39,214 bases of DNA from Butyricicoccus_A sp964513445 (GTDB lineage: Bacteria; Bacillota; Clostridia; Oscillospirales; Butyricicoccaceae): positions 1-39,214 of the forward strand of contig CAZEMM010000011.1 in assembly GCA_964513445.1 (NCBI GenBank), in the 5' to 3' direction. The number at the start of each line of letters is the position of its first letter. Positions within the stretch are counted from its first letter, which is position 1. The position numbers were made by a program, and so were the translations under genes. Positions 23,271-30,761 of this stretch are shown here, in pieces. Under the pieces are notes generated by a model that ran no database searches, was not told the origin of the DNA, and worked only from the letters and a program-made list of their open reading frames with translations.

Positions 23271-24026
23271 TCACACCTCCCTCCTGCAAAAGCGCCACCG
23301 GCCAAGCAGCAAAATCGCAATCAGCTCAACCAGCACGATGACAAATACAAACCACCGAATCGGAATGTAATAAAAGCTGATAAAACCGTCCGCCTTATTC
23401 CAATTTTGGTAGACAAACATCAGCGAGACCAGATGTCCCCATGGCAGCGCATAGTGCAGCGGCGGAATGATCGGCAGATAGAGTAGCAGCAGGCCGATAA
23501 ACGAGCCGCCGCAGCCGATGCATAACGAGACAAACTGATTGGGAATATTCATTGACAGCGCCAGCTGCAGAGCAAGCTGCTCCATGCCGGTCAGGAGAAA
23601 AAATACAAGGGTCAGCGCATAGGCCCGCACCTCCGGCGCGCCGTGAAAGCCATGCGCATAACCAATGCCCAGCATGACGCCAAGCTCCAGCACGGCCAGC
23701 ACGGATAAATAGCACGCGCCGCACACATATTTTGCCAGAAACAGAGACCCGCGCGACTGTATCGTTCCGAGCAGCCGCATCGAGCCGCTTTTGTGCTCCA
23801 CATCCGCCAGACGGGACGCAAGCACACAGATCAAAACCGGAAAGACAATCTGATGCAGCACAGGTGTGGTATAGATCAAATCCATCCATCCCCAATGCAG
23901 CGTTTTTTCGCTCGCATTTCGATAGCTGAACAACAAGAAGGCAAGCTCTACCGCGAGCATCGCGCCCAGAATCAACCAGATTCCGCGCCGTTTCGTCTTA
24001 AAAAACTCCAATCGCAGCGCTGTCAT
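23271..24026 (-). CDS. LanE/G-type ABC-2 permease, first subunit
   Basis: The 251-residue protein has six predicted membrane helices and begins MTALRLEFFKTKRRGIWLI, as in MutE/MutG-like permeases, with EHKSGSMRLL after the second helix. ATG 24026 overlaps the ATPase stop (ATGA), and GGGAGG precedes it, showing translational coupling. It ends 3 bases before the second permease gene starts. The three genes form one LanFEG-type transporter operon. Confidence 0.92.
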   Translation of the reverse strand: MTALRLEFFKTKRRGIWLILGAMLAVELAFLLFSYRNASEKTLHWGWMDLIYTTPVLHQIVFPVLICVLASRLADVEHKSGSMRLLGTIQSRGSLFLAKYVCGACYLSVLAVLELGVMLGIGYAHGFHGAPEVRAYALTLVFFLLTGMEQLALQLALSMNIPNQFVSLCIGCGGSFIGLLLLYLPIIPPLHYALPWGHLVSLMFVYQNWNKADGFISFYYIPIRWFVFVIVLVELIAILLLGRWRFCRREV

Positions 24027-24931
24027 AAGCTTCCTCCCTTCGTCAGCTCGAGGAAGATGTCCTCCAAGCTGCGTCGCTGCTCCTCCAGCCGCAGAATACC
24101 CAGCCCGCAGCCGCTCAGCGCGCCGGTCAGGGAAGCCAGCTCCGCATCCGGCAAAACGGGCAGAATGATGCGCTCCTCCCGTATCTGGCAAAAGACATTG
24201 CGCTCCCACAGCAGGCTGCATGCCATCGGATTGTTTGTCGTGTGCAGCAGCAAATGGTGCTCGCTTTTCGCGTGCAGCTTTTCGAGCGTATCCTGAAACA
24301 TCAGTTTTCCGTCTGAAATGATACCGACGTGTGTCGCCATCTGGTCGATCTCACTGAGCAGATGCGACGAGACGACGACCGTCATGCCGTATCGATCAGG
24401 CAGCGACGCGATGAGCGCGCGCATCTCCTGAATGCCCGCCGGATCCAGTCCGTTGGTCGGCTCATCCAAAATGAGCAGGCGCGGATGACTGAGCAGCGCC
24501 GCAGCCAGTCCAAGCCGCTGCTTCATACCGAGCGAAAACTGTGACACACGCTTGTTTCTATGCCCGTCCAGACGGACGACCGCAAGCGCCTCGCTGATCC
24601 ATTCCTCGGGCACGCCGCGCAGCAGCTGAATGATACGCAGGTTTTCATACGCCGTCAGATGTCCGTAATAGGCGGGCGATTCAATGAGCGAGCCGACCTG
24701 CCGCAGCATATCCATCCGGTTTTTGTCCGTGATCGTCTTACCGAATACCGCGATGGCGCCCGCCGTCGGCCGCGCCAGTCCCAAAATCATCTTGAGCGTC
24801 GTCGATTTGCCCGCGCCGTTCGGACCGAGAAATCCATAAATCGCGCCCTCCGGCACACACAGGTCTACATTGTTGACGCGCATGGCCTGACCGTATCGTT
24901 TGCACAGACCGCTTGTTTCAATGAGATTCAT
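24023..24931 (-). CDS. LanF-type ABC transporter ATP-binding protein
   Basis: The 302-residue ATPase drives the two ABC-2 permeases. It has Walker A GPNGAGKST (36-44), the signature region SLGMKQRLGLA (the LSGGQ is SLGMK, common in BcrA/LanF), Walker B LLILDEPTNGLDP and the H-loop SSHLLSE. A C-terminal domain of about 80 residues follows, as in the BcrA/SpaF/EpiF group. ATG 24931 follows AAGGAGGG. It is divergent from a two-component system and preceded by three TACCTTAC repeats, suggesting induction by that system. Confidence 0.95.
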   Translation of the reverse strand: MNLIETSGLCKRYGQAMRVNNVDLCVPEGAIYGFLGPNGAGKSTTLKMILGLARPTAGAIAVFGKTITDKNRMDMLRQVGSLIESPAYYGHLTAYENLRIIQLLRGVPEEWISEALAVVRLDGHRNKRVSQFSLGMKQRLGLAAALLSHPRLLILDEPTNGLDPAGIQEMRALIASLPDRYGMTVVVSSHLLSEIDQMATHVGIISDGKLMFQDTLEKLHAKSEHHLLLHTTNNPMACSLLWERNVFCQIREERIILPVLPDAELASLTGALSGCGLGILRLEEQRRSLEDIFLELTKGGSL

Positions 24932-24953
24932 ACGATCCCTCCTTCTGCCTTCT

Positions 24954-25007
24954 ATCATACCGTATGTACCTTACGCCAACATGGAGCCTACCTTACATTT
25001 ACCTTAC
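24954..25007. promoter_or_regulatory. Three helically phased repeats upstream of the LanFEG-type operon
   Basis: TACCTTAC occurs three times, at 24967-24974, 24989-24996 and 25000-25007, with start-to-start steps of 22 and 11 bases. On the minus strand these are GTAAGGTA, and a -10-like TATGAT (24954-24959) begins 7 bases beyond the nearest copy. There is no normal -35. Equal repeats at multiples of 11 bp fit binding of an OmpR-family regulator, most likely the one at 25077. Confidence 0.55.
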
Positions 25008-25046
25008 AAATTGCGGCTGATTGGTGAAAGAGAGGACAAACACGTG

Positions 25047-25052
25047 TATAAT
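25047..25052 (+). promoter_or_regulatory. -10 element before the second two-component system
   Basis: A perfect TATAAT lies 24 bases before the regulator ATG. The best -35-like sequence, TTGGTG (25021-25026), is 20 bases away, too far for an unaided promoter. Confidence 0.35.
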
Positions 25053-25076
25053 AGGAAGCAGAAAGGAGCTGCTGCT

Positions 25077-25766
25077 ATGACATATCAAATATTGGTGGTG
25101 GATGACGAGCAGGCGCTGTGCGAGATGGTGCGCACGATTTTACGGCAGGAGGGCTATGACGTGCTGACCGCGTACACCTGCGAGCAGGCGCGCACGCTGT
25201 TTGAAACCGAACAGACAGACGCCGTTCTGCTGGACGTCATGCTGCCCGACGGCGACGGATTTGGGCTGCTTGCACAGCTTCGGCAGCTGCGGGATGTCCC
25301 CGTCCTGTTTCTGTCCGCCCGCGATGAGGACGAAGCACGGCTGCGCGGGCTGGGTCTGGGCGCAGACGATTACATTACCAAACCGTTTTTGCCGCGCGAG
25401 CTGCTGCTGCGGCTGGCAGCCGTGCTGCGCCGCGTCTATGGCAGCCGTCCGCAGGAGCGCCGCATCCGATTGGGCACACGCGTTGTCAATCTGGATACCG
25501 GTACGATCACGCATAACGGACAGGCAGTCCCGCTCACGGCAAAGGAGCTTTTATTGCTGCGCAAGCTGTGGGAAAACCGCGGCAGCATCGTCACAATCGA
25601 CGCACTGTGCGCCGCCCTGTGGAGCGGCCCGCTGGTCGGCTATGAAAACACTCTGATGGTGCACATCCGGCGCCTGCGTGAAAAAATTGAGGACGACCCC
25701 TCGCATCCGCGCCAGCTTGTGACTGTGCGCGGCTTGGGCTATCGGCTGCTATGGGAGGCACTATGA
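25077..25766 (+). CDS. OmpR-family response regulator of the LanFEG-type transporter
   Basis: The 229-residue regulator has a receiver domain with Asp9/Asp10, phosphoacceptor Asp53 in LLDVMLPDGDGF, Ser80 and Lys102 in DDYITKPF. A winged helix (about 130-225) follows, with LTAKELLLLRKLWENRG and LVTVRGLGYRL. ATG 25077 follows GAAAGGAG. It overlaps the kinase gene by 4 bases (ATGA). Its divergent position to the transporter and the phased repeats between them suggest it activates the transporter. Confidence 0.95.
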   Translation: MTYQILVVDDEQALCEMVRTILRQEGYDVLTAYTCEQARTLFETEQTDAVLLDVMLPDGDGFGLLAQLRQLRDVPVLFLSARDEDEARLRGLGLGADDYITKPFLPRELLLRLAAVLRRVYGSRPQERRIRLGTRVVNLDTGTITHNGQAVPLTAKELLLLRKLWENRGSIVTIDALCAALWSGPLVGYENTLMVHIRRLREKIEDDPSHPRQLVTVRGLGYRLLWEAL

Positions 25767-26971
25767 ACGCAAAAAACCTGTTCCGCATGGCTGTGCTCAT
25801 CGCTGGCTCAGCCCTGCTGATTTTGGCCATCTGCCTGTTCAGCTTCTTCGCCTACGCCGTCTACGTTTCCAACCAGCCCAACACCACTGTGCCGCGCATG
25901 GGGAACATCCCGGACGCACTGGTACGCACAGCAGACGGCTACCAATTTGACGAGAGCACCTTGGCCGAACAGAACGCGGTATGGGCGATCTTAATTGACG
26001 AAAACGGCGATGTCATCTGGTCCGCCGCGCGTCCGGACGATGTGCCGACGCATTATACAATCAATCATGTCGCACAATTCAGCAAATGGTACCTCGCGGA
26101 TTATCCGGTGCTCACCCTCGTGCGGGAGGACGGCCTGCTGGTTGTCGGCTGGCCCAAGCATTCCGTGTGGAAGCTCACAATTTCCCATCCGGAAATGCTG
26201 ATGATTCCCGCCATCCGGCTCGTACTCGTGACGATTTTATTGTCGCTGCTGTGCGTCATCGGACTGTCCGCGCTGCTGCTGCGCCGCTGGTTCCGCCGTG
26301 AACAGCAGACGCGCGATGAGGTGCGCGCCAGCTGGATCACCGGTATTTCGCATGACATCCGCACGCCGCTCAGCCTGGTCATGGGCTACGCGGGCGACAT
26401 GGAGCAGGATGCCGCGCTGCCTGACGCGCGCCGGCAGCAGTCCGGCATCATCCGGCAGCAGAGCGAGACGATCAAAAATCTGGTCAGCGACCTCAATCTC
26501 ACGATGAAGCTGGATTATGCCATGCAGCCGCTGCGCCGCACACTGGTCAATCCCTGCGCGCTGCTGCGCGAGGCGGCCGCTTCCCTGCTCAACAGTGGCC
26601 TGTCCGACAGCTATGCTCTGCATCTCGATGTGCCGGACGGCAGTCCCACGCTATTTGCGGACGAAATGCTGATGCGGCGCGCACTGCAAAATCTGCTCAA
26701 CAACTGCATCGTTCACAACCCGTCCGGCTGCGCCATCTATCTGCGTGCGCGCTGCAAACGCAGCTGGCATATCCAGATTGAAAGCATCGCCCCGCAGCAG
26801 TCCGCGTCTTCATCCAAGGCCAAGCCTCGCCCGACAGCTCCCGACGACACTGTGCCGCACGGCACCGGACTCAAACTGGTGCGGCAGATCGCACGGGCGC
26901 ATGGCGGACGCACCGTATTTTATACGCTGCCCGGCAGCTTTTGCTGTGAACTGATTCTGCCAAGGGTATAA
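25763..26971 (+). CDS. Sensor histidine kinase with atypical ATP-binding domain
   Basis: The 402-residue kinase has two membrane helices (about 10-34 and 148-173) around an extracellular domain of about 110 residues. A canonical H-box GISHDIRTPLSL (His197) and an N-box LQNLLNNCIVHNP follow. The G1 box DxGxG, whose Asp contacts adenine, is not recognisable: the region reads IQIESIAPQQSAS and continues as a Ser/Lys/Pro-rich linker. G2 is HGTGLKLVRQIARAHGG. The rest is intact, so I read it as a variant rather than a pseudogene. ATG 25763 follows GGGAGG. Confidence 0.92.
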   Translation: MNAKNLFRMAVLIAGSALLILAICLFSFFAYAVYVSNQPNTTVPRMGNIPDALVRTADGYQFDESTLAEQNAVWAILIDENGDVIWSAARPDDVPTHYTINHVAQFSKWYLADYPVLTLVREDGLLVVGWPKHSVWKLTISHPEMLMIPAIRLVLVTILLSLLCVIGLSALLLRRWFRREQQTRDEVRASWITGISHDIRTPLSLVMGYAGDMEQDAALPDARRQQSGIIRQQSETIKNLVSDLNLTMKLDYAMQPLRRTLVNPCALLREAAASLLNSGLSDSYALHLDVPDGSPTLFADEMLMRRALQNLLNNCIVHNPSGCAIYLRARCKRSWHIQIESIAPQQSASSSKAKPRPTAPDDTVPHGTGLKLVRQIARAHGGRTVFYTLPGSFCCELILPRV

Positions 26972-26974
26972 ACA

Positions 26975-27028
26975 ATATGCTCCCCACACAGTTTCCATCA
27001 TCCAAAGGAAGCCATGCAGGGAGCATAT
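26975..27028. terminator. Terminator between the kinase and the MATE gene
   Basis: ATATGCTCCC (26975-26984) pairs with GGGAGCATAT (27019-27028) across 34 bases that can pair further (TTTCC/GGAAG). Both flanks are T-rich on their outgoing strand, so it can stop both converging genes. Confidence 0.6.
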
Positions 27029-27041
27029 TTCTATTGTTCTG

Positions 27042-28412
27042 TTATGCTGCCGCATCGCGTCCCAGTCTGCGGTACAGCGTGAAATACATCGTCAGATAGC
27101 AGGCGAGACCGCCGACTACATTGGAGACCGGCTCCGCCCAAAAGACGCCGTTGACCGGATTTGCCATCACCATCGGCAGGAAAATCGTCAGCGGAAATAC
27201 GATAATGACCTTGCGGAACAGCGAGAAAAAGATCGCGTGCTTGGAGCGTTCCAGCGCGACAAAGACCGACTGGCCGGAAAACTGAAACAGCATAAAAACA
27301 AAGCCGGCGAAATAGATCTGTACAGCCTGCGTGCCCAGCCGAATCATATTCGCATTGCTGGTAAACACAGCGAGAAAGACCTTGGGACACAGCATGAGCA
27401 GCAGCCAGGAAAGCACGGTATACACGCCGCCGGTGAGCGACAGAAAGACAATGCCGCGCTTGACACGTTCATACTGCTGCGCGCCGTAATTATAGCCCAG
27501 CACAGGCTGCGCGCCGCTGGTCAGGCCGATAATCGGCAGCTGGAAAATCTCCCGAATGGAATTGAGAATACTCATGATGCCGATGTAGATGTCGCCGCCG
27601 TACATACCCAGCACAATGTTGCACACCATCTGTGTCACGCAGTTGGTCGCGGCCATGATAAAGCCCGACATGCCGAGCGCGGCAATGCGGAGCGCCCGTT
27701 TGCGCTGCACACGCATGCGGTTCCGCCGCAGCGGTACGATTGCTTTTGTACCCGTTAAAAATCGAATAACCCAAATGGCAGATACCATCTGCGACACAAC
27801 CGTCGCGATAGCCGCGCCGCGCAAATCCATATGCAGTACAAAGATAAATACCGGGTCGAGCACCAAATTGAGACCCGCGCCGAGCATCGTCGTCAGCATT
27901 GCAGTTTTAGGAAAGCCCTGCGCCGTGATAAACCCATTCATACCCGTGCCGAGCATGAGAAACGGCGTGCCGAGCAGGTAGATCGACAGATAGCTGTCCG
28001 CATACGGGAACGTCGCGTCGCTCGCGCCGAGCAGGTAGAGCAGCGGCCGCCTGAACGCAAAGCAGCCCGCTGTCAGCACGGCCGAGGCAGCCAGCAGCAG
28101 CACGGCGGTCGTACCCATCAGCCGCTCCGCTTCCTCCTCTTCCCCTGCGCCGCGCGAGATGGCAAAAAGCGGCGCGCCTCCTGTGCCAAACAGATTTGTA
28201 AACGCGCTGATGAGGGAGACAATCGGGAACACCAGACCGATGCCGGTGAGCGCCATGCCGTCCTCGCCCGGAAGATGGCCGATATAAATGCGGTCAACCA
28301 CGTTGTACAGCAGCTGTACCAGCTGCGCGACCATCAGTGGAATGGCCTGATTGATAATATGCCGCCCGATGCTTCCCGTGGAAAAATCGTGACTGTCTAT
28401 TCGCTTCTGCAT
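27042..28412 (-). CDS. MATE-family multidrug efflux transporter
   Basis: MATE proteins export drugs or metabolites by sodium or proton antiport. The 456-residue protein has twelve predicted membrane helices in two similar halves. It shows the N-terminal IPLMVAQLVQLLYNVVDRIYIGHL typical of the DinF/NorM-like clostridial group, plus LFGTGGAPLFAISRGAG and, in the second half, GAQPVLGYNYGAQ. ATG 28412 is 10 bases after AGAGGG; a TTG three codons earlier sits too close to that site. It has its own promoter preceded by a palindrome at 28511-28528, suggesting regulated expression. Substrate unknown. Confidence 0.95.
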   Translation of the reverse strand: MQKRIDSHDFSTGSIGRHIINQAIPLMVAQLVQLLYNVVDRIYIGHLPGEDGMALTGIGLVFPIVSLISAFTNLFGTGGAPLFAISRGAGEEEEAERLMGTTAVLLLAASAVLTAGCFAFRRPLLYLLGASDATFPYADSYLSIYLLGTPFLMLGTGMNGFITAQGFPKTAMLTTMLGAGLNLVLDPVFIFVLHMDLRGAAIATVVSQMVSAIWVIRFLTGTKAIVPLRRNRMRVQRKRALRIAALGMSGFIMAATNCVTQMVCNIVLGMYGGDIYIGIMSILNSIREIFQLPIIGLTSGAQPVLGYNYGAQQYERVKRGIVFLSLTGGVYTVLSWLLLMLCPKVFLAVFTSNANMIRLGTQAVQIYFAGFVFMLFQFSGQSVFVALERSKHAIFFSLFRKVIIVFPLTIFLPMVMANPVNGVFWAEPVSNVVGGLACYLTMYFTLYRRLGRDAAA

Positions 28413-28475
28413 GTCGTTCAAACCCTCTGTTCCGTTCTTCTCCGCCGCCGCGCCGGCACGGGATGTCCTATAAAA

Positions 28476-28504
28476 AGCATACCACTAATTCTCCAAAATG
28501 TACA
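28476..28504 (-). promoter_or_regulatory. Possible promoter of the MATE gene
   Basis: On the minus strand TGTACA (28499-28504) and TATGCT (28476-28481) are 17 bases apart; each matches the consensus at four of six positions. A palindrome ends seven bases upstream of the -35. Confidence 0.4.
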
Positions 28505-28510
28505 CGCTAT

Positions 28511-28528
28511 TTTACAAGTACCTGTAAA
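28511..28528. promoter_or_regulatory. Operator-like palindrome upstream of the MATE gene
   Basis: TTTACA-a-GTAC-c-TGTAAA is an 18-bp palindrome with a single mismatched pair. It lies just upstream of the MATE -35, where an activator would bind, or where a repressor of the longer region could act. I cannot name the regulator. Confidence 0.45.
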
Positions 28529-28586
28529 GCCCAAAAAAGCCTTGCAAAATACATATTTCATTGATCCAACCTGATGCAAATTTACG

Positions 28587-28615
28587 TTGTACTTTTCCCC
28601 TATTTATAGTAAAAT
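28587..28615 (+). promoter_or_regulatory. Promoter of the PsiE-like gene
   Basis: TTGTAC (28587-28592) and TAAAAT (28610-28615) are 17 bases apart. A second -10-like TATAAT starts one base after the first. The ATG is at 28677. Confidence 0.55.
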
Positions 28616-28676
28616 ATAATCAATTATCATACATTCCTACTGCGCATATCTCAAGCGGTGCATAAATGGTGAGACA

Positions 28677-29126
28677 ATGAAAAAAAATAATTTTCACACG
28701 ACAAGCAGTCAACCGCTGGCTACGTTTGCCCGCCTGCTGGCGACGGTTGCCACTGTGCTGGAGTTTATGCTGGGTGCAATGGTGCTGATCGCCTGTATTT
28801 TCAGCGCCGTCGGCCTGCTGTGCACAACGGACACAATCAGCCTGTTTAAGGATCCCAGCTATCTGCAAAATCGCATCAGCGACGCCTGCTTAATCATTAT
28901 CGGCGTCGAATTTATCAAGATGATTACCAGTTTTACTGTCGACGCGGTCGTCGATCTCGTCCTGCTCGCAGTCGCACGACAGCTTATTGTAGAACACACC
29001 GCCCCGTTGGAAAACCTGTTTACTGTTCTGGCAATCGGTCTGTTATTTTTGATCCGTCGATTTGTCCATTCTTCACCCACATCAGACGGCGCGCATGCGC
29101 CGGAGCAATTCACGCACACCGAATAG
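28677..29126 (+). CDS. PsiE-like small integral membrane protein
   Basis: The 149-residue protein has four predicted membrane helices. The block DACLIIIGVEFIKMITSF followed by VLLAVARQLIVEHTAP resembles the PsiE (phosphate-starvation-inducible) family, whose function is unclear. The last 20 residues are polar and probably cytoplasmic. GGTGAG is very close to ATG 28677. It is 41 bases ahead of pyruvate kinase and could be co-transcribed with it, though no functional link is known. Confidence 0.8.
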   Translation: MKKNNFHTTSSQPLATFARLLATVATVLEFMLGAMVLIACIFSAVGLLCTTDTISLFKDPSYLQNRISDACLIIIGVEFIKMITSFTVDAVVDLVLLAVARQLIVEHTAPLENLFTVLAIGLLFLIRRFVHSSPTSDGAHAPEQFTHTE

Positions 29127-29167
29127 GCGCGATCGTTCGAGAAACGCCATGAGAAAAAGGAGTTTTT

Positions 29168-30646
29168 ATGCTGAGAAGAACAAAGATCATTTGCACGCTT
29201 GGACCCGCCACGGACGACCCGAATACCATCCGCCGGATGATTGAGGCCGGCATGAATGTCGCGCGCCTGAATTTCAGTCACGGCTCGCACGAGGAACAGA
29301 AGCAGCGCATTGAGATGGTGCGCGCTGTACGCGATGAGATGGGCGCGCCGCTCGGCATCCTATTGGACACCAAGGGTCCGGAAATTCGCATCAAAACCTT
29401 TGCGGACGGCAAAATCGAGCTGGAAGAAGGCCAGCTGTTCACGCTGACTACGCGCGAGGTGGAGGGCACGAAGGATATCGTCTCCATCACCTATGCGGGC
29501 CTGCCGGAGGACGTCGCCGTCGGCACACGTATTCTGATTGATGATGGCCTGATCGAACTGATCGTCGAGCAGCTTAATGAGACGGATATCGTCTGTCGCG
29601 TACAAAACAGCGGCCCGCTGTCCAACCGCAAATCCATCAACGTACCGGGCGTATCGCTCAACATGCCGTACGTCAGCGAACAGGACATGCTCGATATCGA
29701 GTTTGGCTGCGACCTCAAGGTGGACTTTATCGCGGCGTCCTTCGTGCGCACGGCGTCTGACGTCAGGGATCTGAAGAAGATTCTGCGCCGCAAGCGGATG
29801 CTGAACAAAATTCGCATTATCGCAAAAATCGAAAACCGTGAGGGCTATGAGAATCTGGATAAGATTATCAAAGAGGTCGACGGCGTTATGGTTGCGCGCG
29901 GCGATATGGGCGTTGAGGTTCCGTTTGATGAGCTGCCGAAAATCCAGAAGGAGATCATTCGCACCTGCATGTACAACGGTAAAATTTCCATCACCGCGAC
30001 ACAGATGCTCGATTCCATGACGCACAACCCGCGCCCGACGCGCGCGGAGGTATCCGACGTCGCCAATGCGGTCTATGACGGCACCGGCGCGGTCATGCTG
30101 TCCGGTGAAACCTCCGTCGGCAAATATCCCATCGAGACCATTCGCGCCATGGCGAATATCTGCGTCAACACGGAGGCAGATATCGATTACGCCAAGCGGC
30201 GCACGCAGCTGCTCGACAACGCGCAGTTTGTCGGCGACGCGATGACGACCGGTATTGCGGGCGCGACCGTGACGACCTCTGAGCTGCTGGACAGCAGCGC
30301 CATCGTCGCGCTGACCAACTCCGGTCACTCCGCAAATGCAGTCGCGCGTTTCCGGCCGGAAAAGCCGATTATCGGCGCGACCTATACCAGAGAGACCTAC
30401 CATCGCCTGTCGCTCTCATGGGGCGTCATCCCGCGCATGTGTCATGAGCAGCCCACCGATGTCATGCTGTATGCGGAGGCATGCCGCGCGGCGATTCTGG
30501 CGGGCTGCTGCAAGCCGGGCGATACGCTGGTGTTGACGGCAGGTCTGCCGGTTGGCGCGACAGCCTATACCAACACACTGCGTATCGTGCACATGACGCA
30601 GGCGGAATACGACGCGTACAAAGCGTGGATTGAGCCTGCGCTGTAA
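29168..30646 (+). CDS. pyk: Pyruvate kinase
   Basis: Pyruvate kinase makes ATP and pyruvate from PEP and ADP, the last step of glycolysis. The 492-residue protein has the active-site stretch MNVARLNFSHG, the substrate/metal motifs DTKGPEIR and IIAKIENREGYENLD (catalytic Lys and metal-binding Glu), and MVARGDMGVEVP. The C-terminal allosteric domain is complete. There is no extra C-terminal PEP-utiliser domain of the kind seen in Bacillus. ATG 29168 follows AAAAAGGAG. Together with ppdK at the other end, the window encodes both directions of the PEP/pyruvate step. Confidence 0.97.
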   Translation: MLRRTKIICTLGPATDDPNTIRRMIEAGMNVARLNFSHGSHEEQKQRIEMVRAVRDEMGAPLGILLDTKGPEIRIKTFADGKIELEEGQLFTLTTREVEGTKDIVSITYAGLPEDVAVGTRILIDDGLIELIVEQLNETDIVCRVQNSGPLSNRKSINVPGVSLNMPYVSEQDMLDIEFGCDLKVDFIAASFVRTASDVRDLKKILRRKRMLNKIRIIAKIENREGYENLDKIIKEVDGVMVARGDMGVEVPFDELPKIQKEIIRTCMYNGKISITATQMLDSMTHNPRPTRAEVSDVANAVYDGTGAVMLSGETSVGKYPIETIRAMANICVNTEADIDYAKRRTQLLDNAQFVGDAMTTGIAGATVTTSELLDSSAIVALTNSGHSANAVARFRPEKPIIGATYTRETYHRLSLSWGVIPRMCHEQPTDVMLYAEACRAAILAGCCKPGDTLVLTAGLPVGATAYTNTLRIVHMTQAEYDAYKAWIEPAL

Positions 30647-30661
30647 GCGCATTTTGACACC

Positions 30662-30705
30662 AAAAAAGCAGGGTTGTAACCGGTTTTCCGGCTGCAATCC
30701 TGCTT
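30662..30705 (-). terminator. Terminator for the minus-strand hydratase gene
   Basis: AGCAGG and CCTGCT arms, extended by GGTTG/CAATC-type pairing and an inner ACCGG/CCGG-type helix, form a hairpin. It ends in six T on the minus strand (AAAAAA at 30662-30667). It lies close to the pyk stop, beyond the plus-strand terminator as seen from the hydratase gene. Confidence 0.7.
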
Positions 30706-30715
30706 GAATTTTGTA

Positions 30716-30761
30716 CGGAGGAAATCCGGCGCACAGGCCGCGGTTTCCTCCGGTTTTTTTT
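30716..30761 (+). terminator. Terminator for pyruvate kinase
   Basis: CGGAGGAAA (30716-30724) pairs with TTTCCTCCG (30744-30752) and is followed by a run of eight T on the plus strand. The T-run reaches the hydratase stop codon. Confidence 0.8.

Noticed and set aside
22536..24931. Lantibiotic biosynthesis cluster around the LanFEG-type transporter
   Set aside because: No precursor peptide, LanB/C/M or protease gene is found nearby, so only resistance or sensing is supported.
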